In this document: positions 10,150 through 19,322 of the stretch, piece after piece
How the letters are laid out: each line of letters starts with the position of its first letter
Position numbering within the stretch: the stretch's first letter is position 1
Assembly (NCBI RefSeq): GCF_033095945.1
Contig: NZ_AP026800.1
Location: forward strand, 1,550,001-1,614,000
Reading direction: 5' to 3'
Origin: Bombiscardovia apis
GTDB lineage: Bacteria > Actinomycetota > Actinomycetes > Actinomycetales > Bifidobacteriaceae
Length of the DNA: 64,000 nt
Notes under the pieces: generated by a model
Told to the model about the DNA's origin: nothing
Databases searched by the model: none
The model's input: the letters and a program-made list of their open reading frames with translations, nothing else
Translations under genes and position numbers: made by a program

Positions 10150-10803
10150 TCAAGCTCCCTTCACTGCCGAGCGGACAACGACAATCGAGCCGCGAGGACC
10201 AGGAATGGCACCCTTAACTGCGATGATGCCGTTCTCAGTGTCTGCAGAGACAATCGTGAGGTTCTGCACGGTAGAAGTATCGTGGCCCATACGGCCAGCC
10301 ATGCGCTTGCCCTTTAGAATGCGGCTCGGCGTAGCGCAAGCGCCCACGGAACCGGGGCGGCGCTCGTTTTTGTGAGAACCGTGGGTACGACGATAGGACT
10401 TGAAGCCCCAGCGCTTAATCGTACCGGCGAAGCCTTTACCCTTAGTGGTGCCCGTAACGTCTACTTCGCTGCCTTCAGGCAACAAATCAACGGCGAGTTC
10501 TTGGCCAGGCTCATACTTGTCGGCATCCTCAGTGCGCACCTCTACGAGGTGACGGCGAGGAGTGACACCGGCCTTAGCAAAGTGGCCAGCTAGAGGCTTA
10601 GTCACCTTAGTAGGGTCAATCTGACCGTAGCCAATCTGAACAGCCTTGTAGCCGTCAGTGTCTTCAGTCTTGACCGCTGTTACAACGTTGGTCGAAACAT
10701 CAACCAGCGTTACGGGGACGAAGAAGCCGTTCTCGTCCCATACTTGCGACATACCAAGCTTGCGGCCCAGCAGTGCAGTAGTGTTTTTCTGCTCTCGAGT
10801 CAT
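10150..10803 (-). CDS. rplC: 50S ribosomal protein L3
   Basis: L3, 217 residues, an early assembly protein near the peptidyl-transferase centre. Motifs: ALLGRKLGMSQVWDENGFFV, VTGTTKGKGFAGTIKRWGF, then SVGACATPSRILKGKRMAGR. Second gene of the operon, 16 bp after rpsJ. Confidence 0.98.
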   Translation of the reverse strand: MTREQKNTTALLGRKLGMSQVWDENGFFVPVTLVDVSTNVVTAVKTEDTDGYKAVQIGYGQIDPTKVTKPLAGHFAKAGVTPRRHLVEVRTEDADKYEPGQELAVDLLPEGSEVDVTGTTKGKGFAGTIKRWGFKSYRRTHGSHKNERRPGSVGACATPSRILKGKRMAGRMGHDTSTVQNLTIVSADTENGIIAVKGAIPGPRGSIVVVRSAVKGA

Positions 10804-10819
10804 GCGGTTCCCTCCTCCC

Positions 10820-11128
10820 TTACAGCTTGATTTCGATGTTGACGTCTGCAGGCAGATCGATATGCATCAAGGAATCCACTGCCTTAGGAGTGGGGTCCAC
10901 GATGTCAATGAGGCGCTTGTGCGTCCGCATCTCGAAGTGCTCGCGAGAGTCCTTGTACTTGTGAGGAGAACGGATGACAACATACACGTTCTTCTCTGTC
11001 GGTAGCGGAACGGGGCCAACAACTGTTGCGCCCGCGTTCGTCACCGTCTCGACGATTTTCTTCGCCGATTGGTCGATGACCTCATGGTCATAGGACTTAA
11101 GCCTGATGCGGATTTTCTGTCCCGCCAT
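10820..11128 (-). CDS. rpsJ: 30S ribosomal protein S10
   Basis: S10 (NusE), 102 residues, first gene of the S10-spc cluster. It starts [39 protein letters not shown] and DVNIEIKL close the protein. Ribosome-binding sequence AGAAAGGGCGGACGGCA precedes the ATG. Besides its ribosomal role it partners NusB in antitermination. Confidence 0.98.
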   Translation of the reverse strand: MAGQKIRIRLKSYDHEVIDQSAKKIVETVTNAGATVVGPVPLPTEKNVYVVIRSPHKYKDSREHFEMRTHKRLIDIVDPTPKAVDSLMHIDLPADVNIEIKL

Positions 11129-11506
11129 TGCCGTCCGCCCTTTCTAGCGATGAGTTAACTGTTTACCAACCTGCATTCAGGGCATCGGCGCTTATGGCTC
11201 AACGGACACTACGCCCGCTCAACCAATCCACATCAATGCGCGGACACAAGAGCAACTGGGAAGAAACTCTTGCGCTACGCTCGCTATTTTGATTACAAAG
11301 TGCGAGCCCCAAAAGAGGCAACTGTACAATTAAAGCACGAGGGGGGCCCTAGCATAATCCGGGCGTGTCGTTGATATATAGGTCCGCAAACGTCAAGAGC
11401 CCCAAGCCTTAACGACCCTTATTCACTGGTCGCCAGCTTGGAGCTCTTGCTGAGTGGTTTCATCACCTGTTTTTCAGTTCACATGGCCTTCGAACAGGTG
11501 GGCTCG
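11129..11506. other. adhE-rpsJ intergenic region: operon leader and imperfect terminator
   Basis: No credible ORF. The right-hand part holds an imperfect inverted repeat (11393-11406 with 11441-11454, 13 of 14 positions paired) just beyond the adhE stop, a possible adhE terminator with a long loop. Nearer rpsJ the minus strand has a weak candidate promoter (TTGCCT, 18-bp spacer, TGTAAT), leaving a leader over 100 nt ahead of rpsJ. The promoter is a visual guess. Confidence 0.35.
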
Positions 11507-14245
11507 CTACTTGCCTCGCTGCGATGCTTCCTCAGTTGCAGCCTCACCCTGACGCGCTACGCGACGGATATGGGCTTCTTCCTGAGTAATGCCGTAATAA
11601 GCAGCAATTGCAATATCTTTCATATCTTCGATCTGAGGCACACGCGGATTGGCTGGGGTGCACTGATCCTCGTAAGCGCGAGTACCAATCTGATCGAGAA
11701 TGCTCCAGAAGTAATCCTCGTCGACACCGGCAGCCTGGAAGGTGGAATCCATGCCCAGCTTGTTGTCACGATAATCTTCCAAAGCCTGAGCGTACTTTTC
11801 GACTGCCTCAGCGGGGGAAGAGGACTTGATGCCCAGCTCTTTTGCCAATTCCTGGTAGCGCTCAGCAGCGATATATTCGCTGTACTTGGGCCAAGACGTC
11901 GACTCCTGTGGAACCTGACCGTTGTAGCGGACCACGTACGGCAGCAAGATAGCATTCGTACGTCCGTGAATCAGGTGGCATAGAGCGCCGATAGTGTGGG
12001 CCATGCCGTGGCACATGCCCAAGAAGCCTGAGCCGAAAGCCATGCCGGCCATCGTAGCTGCGTTGTGCATTTTGGCCTGGGCATGAATCTTTGCCTCACC
12101 CGGCTCCTCATTGACCGAAGGAGCCAAGTTATCCCAAATGAGCTTGGCAGCATGCAGGGCCATAGCGTCTGTGTAGTCGTTGGCATACACCGATACAAAG
12201 GCCTCAGTGGCGTGTGTCAAAGCATCGAAGCCAGAATCGCAAGCCAGAGACTTCGGCTGCGTACGGGCCAAAACTGGGTCGACGATAGCCACTGTAGGAG
12301 TGAGCGCATAGTCGGTAATGGGGTACTTGTAGCCGGTCTTGTGGTCGGTGATGACAGCGAATGGCGTGACTTCCGAGCCCGTTCCCGAAGAGGTAGGAAT
12401 GCAGACCAGCTTGGCCTTCTCCCCCAGCGGCGGAATCTTGAAGGCGCGCTTGCGGATGTCGAAGAACTTCTCGCGCACATCGGAGAAGGAGATTTCTGGG
12501 TGCTCATAGAGCAGCCACATAATCTTGGCAGCGTCCATAGGAGAACCGCCGCCTACCGCGATAATGGTGTCGGGCTTGAACTCCTCGCGCATCATTTGAG
12601 CGCCGCGCTCCACAGTCTCCACGCTGGGCTCAGGCTCAACGTAGTCGATAGTGCGGAAGGTGACAGCATCCGGGCGAAGACGCAGCTGGTCGATAATCTT
12701 GTCGACAACACCCAACTGCTCCATGACCTTGTCGCAGACGATGACGGCACGATGAATGCCTGACATATCACGCAAATACTTAATAGCATTCGGCTCGAAG
12801 TAAGTCTTAGATGGCACCTTGAACCACTGCATGTTGTTGTTCCTCCGCGCAATCCGCTTGACGTTAATGAGGTTGACCGCTTGGACGTTGCCCGATACGG
12901 AATTGCCGCCGTAGGAGCCGCAGCCCAAGGTCAGTGAGGGGGCGATGGAGTTGTAGATATCTCCGATACCGCCCAAGGAGGAAGGCTGGTTCCAAATGAT
13001 GCGGCAGGCGTGCATACGCAAGCCGTACTCGCGCACCAGCTCTTCGTTGTCTGTGTGGATAGACGCCGTGTGGCCAGCACCATGAACGAGCATCTGCTCG
13101 CACATCTTGAAGGCCTGTTCCTTATCGTTGGCGCCAAGCACAGCCTGAACGGGAGCCAGCTTCTCCATCGTGAGAGGCTCCATCTCGCCCACTTCCTTGC
13201 ACTCAGCAGCAAGAAGGGTGGCATCCTCAGGAATCTCAAAACCGGCCTCGCGGGCGATGTATTGAGGAGACTTGCCCGGCACCGTGGAATTGAGCTTAGG
13301 AGCAGGAGCACCTTCGCTGGCGTAAGCAGTCACGCCGAACATGTACTGCTCAAGCAAAGCCTTTTCTTGGGCGTTAACGAAGTAGGCTTTGCGGCGCTTC
13401 ATCTCTGCAACTAGGCGATCGTAGATGTCCTTGTGGGCAATGATGGCCTGCTCGGTGGCGCAAATCATGCCGTAATCGAAGTGCTTGGAGAGCACCAAAT
13501 CGTTGACTGCACGAGTCACATTCACGTCTTTATCGACGTATGCAGGAGCATTGCCGGCACCGACACCGAGGGCGGGCTTACCGGAAGAATAAGCGGCCTT
13601 GACCATGCCGGGGCCACCGGTGGCAAGAATCGTTGCCACGCCCGGATGCTGCATAAGAGCGCCCGTTGCCTCAATAGATGGATGCTCAATCCACTGAATG
13701 CAATCCTTGGGAGCACCTGCTTCGATAGCGGCGTCGCGCACAATGCGAGCAGCCTCAGCAGAGCACTTCTGAGCGAAGGGGTGGAAGCCGAATACGATTG
13801 GGCAGCGGGTCTTCAAAGCAATGAGCGACTTAAAAATGGCCGTTGAAGTGGGGTTGGTAACTGGCGTAACGCCTGCAACAACGCCTACTGGCTCAGCGAT
13901 CTCAATGATGCCGTCTACATCGTTCTCGTTAATGATGCCGACCGTGCGCTGGTGCGAGAGGTGGTTGGTGACATGCTCGCAGGCAAAGATGTTCTTAGTA
14001 GCCTTGTCTTCAACCAAGCCACGGCCGGTCTCTTCAACAGCCATCTTTGCCAGTACTAAGTGCTTATTGAGAGCCGCGATTGAAGCCTTTGCCACGATGC
14101 GGTCTACTTGCTCTTGATCAAGTTTCTCAAATTCAACCAGAGCCGATTGAGCTCGGGTTACCAGATTGTCGACTTCAGCCTCAGCGCTTACCTTGGCCTG
14201 CTCGTCGCTCTGCGTCGTCGATGATTTTTTCTGTGCCGAAACCAC
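11507..14245 (-). CDS. adhE: Bifunctional acetaldehyde-CoA/alcohol dehydrogenase AdhE
   Basis: Reduces acetyl-CoA to acetaldehyde and then ethanol, using two NADH; this is the ethanol arm of the bifid shunt. The GTG at 14245 is chosen because GAAGGAGGGGCC lies immediately before it, giving 912 residues, the family length; the frame is open to an ATG at 14341 without such support. The N-terminal aldehyde dehydrogenase domain (to about residue 450) has its catalytic cysteine in YGMICATEQ (about residue 262). The C-terminal iron-dependent alcohol dehydrogenase domain has GGGSPMDAAKIMW and the metal-binding histidines in GMCHGMAHTIGALCHLIHGR. It lies alone and ends with TAG. Confidence 0.96.
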   Translation of the reverse strand: MVSAQKKSSTTQSDEQAKVSAEAEVDNLVTRAQSALVEFEKLDQEQVDRIVAKASIAALNKHLVLAKMAVEETGRGLVEDKATKNIFACEHVTNHLSHQRTVGIINENDVDGIIEIAEPVGVVAGVTPVTNPTSTAIFKSLIALKTRCPIVFGFHPFAQKCSAEAARIVRDAAIEAGAPKDCIQWIEHPSIEATGALMQHPGVATILATGGPGMVKAAYSSGKPALGVGAGNAPAYVDKDVNVTRAVNDLVLSKHFDYGMICATEQAIIAHKDIYDRLVAEMKRRKAYFVNAQEKALLEQYMFGVTAYASEGAPAPKLNSTVPGKSPQYIAREAGFEIPEDATLLAAECKEVGEMEPLTMEKLAPVQAVLGANDKEQAFKMCEQMLVHGAGHTASIHTDNEELVREYGLRMHACRIIWNQPSSLGGIGDIYNSIAPSLTLGCGSYGGNSVSGNVQAVNLINVKRIARRNNNMQWFKVPSKTYFEPNAIKYLRDMSGIHRAVIVCDKVMEQLGVVDKIIDQLRLRPDAVTFRTIDYVEPEPSVETVERGAQMMREEFKPDTIIAVGGGSPMDAAKIMWLLYEHPEISFSDVREKFFDIRKRAFKIPPLGEKAKLVCIPTSSGTGSEVTPFAVITDHKTGYKYPITDYALTPTVAIVDPVLARTQPKSLACDSGFDALTHATEAFVSVYANDYTDAMALHAAKLIWDNLAPSVNEEPGEAKIHAQAKMHNAATMAGMAFGSGFLGMCHGMAHTIGALCHLIHGRTNAILLPYVVRYNGQVPQESTSWPKYSEYIAAERYQELAKELGIKSSSPAEAVEKYAQALEDYRDNKLGMDSTFQAAGVDEDYFWSILDQIGTRAYEDQCTPANPRVPQIEDMKDIAIAAYYGITQEEAHIRRVARQGEAATEEASQRGK

Positions 14246-14343
14246 GGCCCCTCCTTCAACAGCATGCCTTGCGCCTGCCCTAGGGTTCAACCCCCGTATA
14301 GGATGCGGCGCCTCTGTCTCAATCGAATACTTCTGACACATAA

Positions 14344-14359
14344 TGTGACCAGTTTCACA
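14344..14359. promoter_or_regulatory. TGTGA-N6-TCACA palindrome upstream of adhE
   Basis: A perfect 5+5 palindrome, TGTGAccagttTCACA, sits about 100 bp before the adhE start codon. On the minus strand it reads TTGTGAAACTGGTCACA, which resembles both the redox regulator Rex (TTGTGAAN4TTCACAA) and CRP/GlxR sites (TGTGAN6TCACA). Rex control of adhE is known in many Gram-positives; which factor binds here is inference. Confidence 0.5.
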
Positions 14360-14497
14360 ATTTACCGGTAGGGCACTACCTTCTTCGCTCTCAGCAGCCC
14401 AAGTTCACTTCTCCGGCGTGTCGCGAGTGCAATTGTTACCTTTGTGCTCATATAACGGTAAACAGTGTTTGTTTATTCTTGGGCTCTTCAACCGTGC

Positions 14498-15577
14498 CTA
14501 ACGGTTTTTGAAATAGCGGAAGAGCTGAGACTGACGAATAGATAGAGCCGCACCTAAGGCACCGATTAGAGTGCCAGCTAGCAAACCCACAGGCGAGCGT
14601 AGAGCAGTAAGCACTATCAACTCTTGGTCAGCGGGCGCTGTGAGATAGACCAAGGCAACTAGCCCGCCGACTGCGGCCGCCGTTCCCAACAAAAGCCAAA
14701 TCACAGTTTCCAATGCCACAGTCAGGAGTTGAGAACCTTTATCTTGCCCAGAATGAAGCGCTCCGGCATATTCTAAACGGCGACGAATTACTGACCACAC
14801 TCCCATGAAAATACCCACAACAACAGCCAGGTAAGGCATCCATCGAGTAAGCCTTGCTCGATAGGAGGCAAGCCCGTCATAATGCGAGTCAAAACCTTTA
14901 TTCAAAAGGGTAGTTGCGGCACCTTTACTATCAGCTCCGCCCACTGGTTGCGCCACCTTCATCAGCGCATCCAAATCTGGGGAAAGCGGCCATTGTTGCG
15001 CCCAGCACTCTTGGAAGCTGCCATCTGATGCCGCAACCGGCGTTACCAGCGCGTATGCCAACCGAGTATCGCGCCCATCATTGGGCCAGTCAAAAATGCC
15101 AGCAATATGAGCATCACCGTGGTCTGTAGGCAATACCGAACCAACATTCAAGCCAAAATCACGAGCTAGGTCGCTCGAAACCCAAGTGCCGGAAGGATCT
15201 ACCTTTACAGATGGATCAGTCGAAAGGATAGAAAGCAGACCCGACGTAATCTGGAAGGAAGCAAGGTCCATACCCGGCGTAGCCAGAGGAGTTATTTGAG
15301 GACCTTTACGGAAAGCTCCCGAAGAAGAGGGGCCACCGCTAGCTTGTGTGAGGCGTTCGCATGTCACCCCATCCACGTGCTCCCCCAATAGCATTTTCAC
15401 ATCAGCATGAGCCTGAACACGGGTCCGAGCTTGGTTCTGCAAGGTTGAGATAGTTGCTGCTTCGTAGCCACCCATAAGCAAACCTAAAACAGCGGTAATG
15501 ACCACCATCAAAGCCAGCTTGGCAGTGCCGCAAGTTAAGTTTCGCCAAGCTTCAGAACATATAGAGGACAATCTCAT
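14498..15577 (-). CDS. ABC transporter permease (MacB/FtsX-like)
   Basis: Membrane subunit of an ABC exporter, 359 residues. One transmembrane helix near the N-terminus (about residues 20-40, LALMVVITAVLGLLMGG) is followed by a large extracytoplasmic domain of about 200 residues. Three helices then lie at the C-terminus (WMPYLAVVVGIFMGVWSVI; then VIWLLLGTAAAVGGLVALVY; then VGLLAGTLIGALGAALSI). This is the MacB/FtsX topology. It overlaps the ATPase gene by 4 bp and ends the putative bacteriocin cassette. Substrate unknown; export of, or immunity to, the peptide encoded upstream is the contextual guess. Confidence 0.75.
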   Translation of the reverse strand: MRLSSICSEAWRNLTCGTAKLALMVVITAVLGLLMGGYEAATISTLQNQARTRVQAHADVKMLLGEHVDGVTCERLTQASGGPSSSGAFRKGPQITPLATPGMDLASFQITSGLLSILSTDPSVKVDPSGTWVSSDLARDFGLNVGSVLPTDHGDAHIAGIFDWPNDGRDTRLAYALVTPVAASDGSFQECWAQQWPLSPDLDALMKVAQPVGGADSKGAATTLLNKGFDSHYDGLASYRARLTRWMPYLAVVVGIFMGVWSVIRRRLEYAGALHSGQDKGSQLLTVALETVIWLLLGTAAAVGGLVALVYLTAPADQELIVLTALRSPVGLLAGTLIGALGAALSIRQSQLFRYFKNR

Positions 15578-16290
15578 GTTTGCCTCCCATTGCCTTCAGC
15601 CGCGACAGTTGGCAGTTCAGATATGGTTACTTGGCTAGTGTCATCGCACAGCTCCACAGCCATTGCCCCAGGTTGTTTAGCCTCGTTTGGAGCATAGTCA
15701 GCAAGGTCAATGGCGCTCTGGCAGGCATCGCGAGTATCTTCATCGTGCGTAGCCACAACGACAGCCATACCTTGCCCTGCTAAATTACCTAGCACACGGC
15801 TTATCGAATGCGCAGTGCGAGTATCAAGCTGAGCTGTCGGTTCGTCTACCAGCAAAAGGTCAGGGCGAGAGCAGACCGCACGCGCGAGCATAAGCCGCTG
15901 GGCTTCACCACCTGAGAGTGCCGAAAAAGGCCGCATAGCAGTCGCCTCTAAATCGAAGAGTCGCAAGGTCTCAACAGCGCGAATTTCCGCCTGCTTCCGC
16001 CGCTCTCCCTTAGCCAACAGAGGTAAGACTACATGGTCCAGAGCCGAGCGCTGAGCCACCCCGTAGGGGTTTTGAAAGACCCAACCAATTCGCCCAACTC
16101 CATCCAAGTTCACCACGCCCGCTGTCGGTGTCTGCCAACCTGCCAAAATTGACATGAGTGTAGATTTACCACAACCTGAAGGCCCGCAGACCGCCAAGGT
16201 TTGCCCGGACTCAACAGTGAAAGTTACATGCTCGAAAAGAGTATCGGTACCTGTGAAGCGGTGGCCTAAATCTTCTACGCTCACGAACAT
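15574..16290 (-). CDS. ABC transporter ATP-binding protein (LolD/MacB type)
   Basis: ATPase subunit, 238 residues. Walker A GPSGCGKST (about residue 36), Q-loop in GWVFQNPYG, signature LSGGEAQRLMLARAV, Walker B LLLVDEPTAQLD and the H-loop in VVVATHDED are all present, so it should be catalytically competent. It overlaps the adaptor gene by 10 bp and the permease by 4 bp, indicating a co-translated three-subunit exporter. Confidence 0.9.
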   Translation of the reverse strand: MFVSVEDLGHRFTGTDTLFEHVTFTVESGQTLAVCGPSGCGKSTLMSILAGWQTPTAGVVNLDGVGRIGWVFQNPYGVAQRSALDHVVLPLLAKGERRKQAEIRAVETLRLFDLEATAMRPFSALSGGEAQRLMLARAVCSRPDLLLVDEPTAQLDTRTAHSISRVLGNLAGQGMAVVVATHDEDTRDACQSAIDLADYAPNEAKQPGAMAVELCDDTSQVTISELPTVAAEGNGRQT

Positions 16291-17378
16291 TTCACTTGCG
16301 CCAATCTTGCGCCTAAATCTACCTGTTGAATCTGAACTGATCCCTGCGCACTTTCCTCTTCCACCTGGACCAAGCTCACACCAAGCTCAGAACCAACAAT
16401 TGAAACTTTTCTGCTTTTGCCTTCCGACACAATACAGCCCTTGCTCTCTTTAATACCTACAATGGCAGCGGCCGGCACTCGCAGCACCTCTACCGGCTGA
16501 GCAAACGCGAGAGAACCGTCTAAGCCAGCTTTCAGTTCCTCTGCCGTATATGCAGCGAACTCCGTTTTGGCAGCCACTCTGTTGCAAAAATCAGCATCTG
16601 TTGTTTCGATAGTTCCAGCCGGTAACTTGCCAGTCTCGCCAAAAATGGTTAACGTCTGCTCACGGTCAAGCGGCGGACCGTTCTTAATGGATAGCTTAAG
16701 AACAGAACCCGGAACCTCCGCAATAGGTGCCCCTGATTGAATCGCCATACCCGTTTGCTGCGCCCAGGAGGAAATATTAACTGCCGGCGCGGGTAGCCAG
16801 ACCATGCTATCTACCGTGAAGTCACCTTCTGGCTTGAGCCCATTGTCTTTCAAAAGCTGATGCCAACCAGCTGCGGTAGCGGCCGTATACGAAGTGGAAT
16901 AGTACGATGAAGAGTAACCGAGGCGAGACAGCTCAACATTGAGAGCCTTAACATCATTGCCTGTATCCCCAATTTTCAGCTCCCTGTATGGAGGCGTTTC
17001 TAAGGCGAGTGCCAGCACAGGCCTATCATTAACGCTAAAAGCTGTTTGCCCAGATTTCAAAGTCGAAGAAGTCGACAATGAAGTCAGCGTACCAGAGGTA
17101 TTACTCACCAGCTCACGCTTGGCACTCATTTGTGGAATCACACTGACTTGCTTACGACCTTCGTAAGTCTGGCGAGCCACCGGTGCCGTATTCACACTCG
17201 ACGGGGCGTCGAGAAGCTGCGGTGCCTTATCAGGCAACACAAGAGCACATACCCCCACACTCACAGCAGCAGTAACGACCACCGCCACCAACACCCACTG
17301 CCAGCCCACAGACCGAGCGCGCTGAATTTGCTGTTGTGGAACGGCGGAGTCCAACTGCTCTCTATCATCTGTAACCAT
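16281..17378 (-). CDS. Membrane-anchored efflux adaptor with peptidoglycan-binding-like domain
   Basis: 365 residues. One N-terminal transmembrane anchor (about 28-50, WVLVAVVVTAAVSVGVCALVL) precedes an extracytoplasmic region. Residues about 130-190 (LKIGDTGNDVKALNVELSRL; GWHQLLKDNG; GDFTVDSMVWLP) match the peptidoglycan-binding_1-like insert typical of actinobacterial adaptors for MacB-like ABC transporters. HlyD-like beta segments flank it. Tight overlap with the ATPase gene supports an adaptor-ATPase-permease complex. It lies 37 bp after the lipoprotein gene at 17416-18126. Confidence 0.7.
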   Translation of the reverse strand: MVTDDREQLDSAVPQQQIQRARSVGWQWVLVAVVVTAAVSVGVCALVLPDKAPQLLDAPSSVNTAPVARQTYEGRKQVSVIPQMSAKRELVSNTSGTLTSLSTSSTLKSGQTAFSVNDRPVLALALETPPYRELKIGDTGNDVKALNVELSRLGYSSSYYSTSYTAATAAGWHQLLKDNGLKPEGDFTVDSMVWLPAPAVNISSWAQQTGMAIQSGAPIAEVPGSVLKLSIKNGPPLDREQTLTIFGETGKLPAGTIETTDADFCNRVAAKTEFAAYTAEELKAGLDGSLAFAQPVEVLRVPAAAIVGIKESKGCIVSEGKSRKVSIVGSELGVSLVQVEEESAQGSVQIQQVDLGARLAQVKCS

Positions 17379-17415
17379 ATCGGCCCCTCTCCCCGCCGTC
17401 CCCCGTCAGACGTAA

Positions 17416-18126
17416 CTACTTTTTGCTTAAATCATAGAGAAAGATATTGTTGGGCACAAAACAGTTCTGAACCGGACTACTGAATACATCTATTGTTGCA
17501 TCTGGCCCTGAGCTAATATCTTTATTCAATTGTTGAAGACTATAATTCTTGGGAACTGCCCCCGACTTATGCAAGCAATCGAGTGCAGCTTCACGTGGAT
17601 TTGAGTACAAATTGGGATTACCTACTTGCAACTCATATATATATGAGATTTCTGAACTATACTCACTTGAACATAGTTGAAAATCTTTTTGAATTTTGTC
17701 AGCTTCAGCCGGAGAGTCAGAAGGCACGTCATAAGTCTGGTCATAGATACCGTTACTAGTTTTTTCAAAGCTAATGTCGCCATGACCTTTTTCTGTAAAA
17801 CACCGTTTGAACGAAGCCCAAGCGTTCTCATAGTCACCGGTACTTATAGAGCCTTGGCTAACTGCTTTCTCCAAAATCTGTTTTTGAAAGTCAGATGGAT
17901 CAGTTTCATCTATCCTCTTCCTAGCTAAAACAGCTATCGAAGTTGCCATTTTCTCACCGGTACTTTGAAAGACACCTTGGAAGTTATCGTCAGAAGGCGA
18001 ACCTGACTCTTGGGCCTTATCAGAACTGCCAACTTCCCCACCACATGCAGAAAGACAAAGTAGAAGAGCGCAACAAGTTACCAAAGAACGACTCATTAAC
18101 TTTCTTCGCGCTTGTTGCATACCCAC
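17416..18126 (-). CDS. Lipoprotein, four-cysteine family, copy 1
   Basis: 236 residues with a lipoprotein signal peptide (basic start, hydrophobic stretch, lipobox LSAC at about residues 24-27), so predicted to be anchored outside the membrane. It shares a block pattern with the products at 18130-18825 and 19323-20036: GDYENAW, then KRC, KT.NGIYD, a mid-domain Cys, QVGNPNLYS, DCLH, VPKNY, and a final C.VPN. The four conserved ectodomain cysteines suggest two disulfides. No known family recognised. Position between the peptide gene and the ABC genes suggests an immunity or sensing role (inference). The coding sequence is visibly richer in A/T than adhE or the ribosomal genes. Confidence 0.7.
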   Translation of the reverse strand: MGMQQARRKLMSRSLVTCCALLLCLSACGGEVGSSDKAQESGSPSDDNFQGVFQSTGEKMATSIAVLARKRIDETDPSDFQKQILEKAVSQGSISTGDYENAWASFKRCFTEKGHGDISFEKTSNGIYDQTYDVPSDSPAEADKIQKDFQLCSSEYSSEISYIYELQVGNPNLYSNPREAALDCLHKSGAVPKNYSLQQLNKDISSGPDATIDVFSSPVQNCFVPNNIFLYDLSKK

Positions 18127-18129
18127 AGC

Positions 18130-18825
18130 TCATTTCCTTGCATCTAGCAGGTAAATACCGTTAGGCACTAAGCATTCCTGAACTGCATTATTCTTAATAT
18201 CGAAGCTAGAGCCTTTGGAGCCCTTTACCTCGTTGTTAAAATCCTCTAGAGTATAATTCTTGGGTACGAGATTCATGTGATGCAGACAATCTACAGCAGC
18301 CTCTTCAGGAACCGAATATAGCTTAGGATTACCCACCTGCTTCTCATATACGTCAGCCACATCCGAAAAGTAGTCGAGGATACAGAAGCTGTAGGCATTG
18401 TCGTACAGTCCACCAGTTAAATTAGGCGTTTTTTCAGAATTAACGAAAATATCATAAATTCCATTGTCAGTTTTGTTATAGCTTAACTCAGGAAAACCCT
18501 TGTCTGACATACATCGTTTAAACATGCTCCAAGAATTCTCATAATCACCAGCAGGCATGGAACCTTCTTGTACAGTCCGTTTCAAAATCTCCGTCTGAAA
18601 ATCAGATGTCTGGCCTCTAGAAAGGATACTATCCGCATACTCACCGATTGATGCAGCTAGTTTACTCCCCTCTCCCTTTTTTGACGACTTCGCTGATTTT
18701 TCAGCAGTCGATGAAGAAGTGCCACTCTCGGAATCCAATGAGCTTGCGCAAGCAGACAGAACAAGGACTGTCGCACAAGAAAGAAGGAAGGCAACAATAA
18801 TCGCCCCTGTCCGTCTGCTTTTCAT
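18130..18825 (-). CDS. Lipoprotein, four-cysteine family, copy 2
   Basis: 231 residues. Signal peptide with lipobox LSAC (VLVLSACASS, Cys about residue 26), then a Ser/Lys-rich linker and the same block order as its paralogues: AGDYENSWSMFKRC, KTDNGIYD, FCILDY, QVGNPKLYSVPEEAAVDCLH, VPKNYTLEDFN, ECLVPNGIYLLD. It lies 3 bp before copy 1 and 25 bp after the peptide gene, so it is most likely co-transcribed with both. Function unknown. Confidence 0.7.
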   Translation of the reverse strand: MKSRRTGAIIVAFLLSCATVLVLSACASSLDSESGTSSSTAEKSAKSSKKGEGSKLAASIGEYADSILSRGQTSDFQTEILKRTVQEGSMPAGDYENSWSMFKRCMSDKGFPELSYNKTDNGIYDIFVNSEKTPNLTGGLYDNAYSFCILDYFSDVADVYEKQVGNPKLYSVPEEAAVDCLHHMNLVPKNYTLEDFNNEVKGSKGSSFDIKNNAVQECLVPNGIYLLDARK

Positions 18826-18850
18826 AGCAATCTCCTAATTATTCTGAATA

Positions 18851-19165
18851 TTAGTATGCAAGTGCACCATCATTATGATTTCTTGGATTCCCATTTACAG
18901 CTTGAGTAACAATCTGATTAGGATACTTTGCAGTTCTAGTCACTCTCCACCCATCTTGCCGTGCCATAGCATGAGCGAGATAGCTACCACGCCCCTGGGC
19001 GGAAGCGTACGAGTAAGACCAGTTGTAATACCAAGTGCCTGTTACCCGGGGATTATTAACACCACCACTATCAGCATTAGCCGGTGTCGCTCCAACTCCT
19101 AATGACAGGATAACCGACACAAACACTGCGAGTACAGCATTTAGACCCTTTCTCTTTGCTAACAT
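18851..19165 (-). CDS. Secreted peptide resembling lactococcin 972 family bacteriocins
   Basis: 104 residues. A Sec signal peptide (MLAKRKGLNAVLAV, then a hydrophobic stretch, cleavage probably after ANA/PANADS near residue 31) leaves a mature peptide of about 70 residues rich in aromatics and lacking cysteine. The mature part has GTWYYNWSYSYASA, SYLAHAMARQDGW and a C-terminal GALAY. This resembles the G.W.Y...S.Y.H layout and Tyr-rich end of lactococcin 972, a lipid II-binding, septum-blocking bacteriocin. Ribosome-binding sequence GGGAGATGAATT precedes the ATG. Neighbouring lipoproteins and an ABC exporter fit a bacteriocin locus. Assignment by pattern only. Confidence 0.55.
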   Translation of the reverse strand: MLAKRKGLNAVLAVFVSVILSLGVGATPANADSGGVNNPRVTGTWYYNWSYSYASAQGRGSYLAHAMARQDGWRVTRTAKYPNQIVTQAVNGNPRNHNDGALAY

Positions 19166-19322
19166 AATTCATCTCCCTTATTATCCGTAATTCGTGTAGT
19201 AAGGTCTCAGTACTTCAAGACAGACCAGCTGCGCCCTCGCCAGCATTCTGAAATTGATTTTCCCTTAAGCTTAAAATACAACATCACTTATGTGAATACA
19301 AGTACGCTATGCTAATAATCGA
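19166..19322 (-). promoter_or_regulatory. A/T-rich putative promoter region of the peptide operon
   Basis: This 157-bp gap separates the third lipoprotein gene from the peptide gene and is the largest gap in the cassette. It is A/T-rich and has TTGTAT and TATTTT-like hexamers on the minus strand. A separate promoter for the peptide and downstream genes probably lies here, but no single site is convincing. Confidence 0.3.

Noticed and set aside
12065..13846. Plus-strand open frames inside adhE
   Set aside because: Antisense shadows of a clearly coding, conserved gene.
14246..14341. Upstream start for adhE at 14341
   Set aside because: The extra 32 residues have no counterpart in AdhE, while a GTG at 14245 has a strong ribosome-binding sequence.
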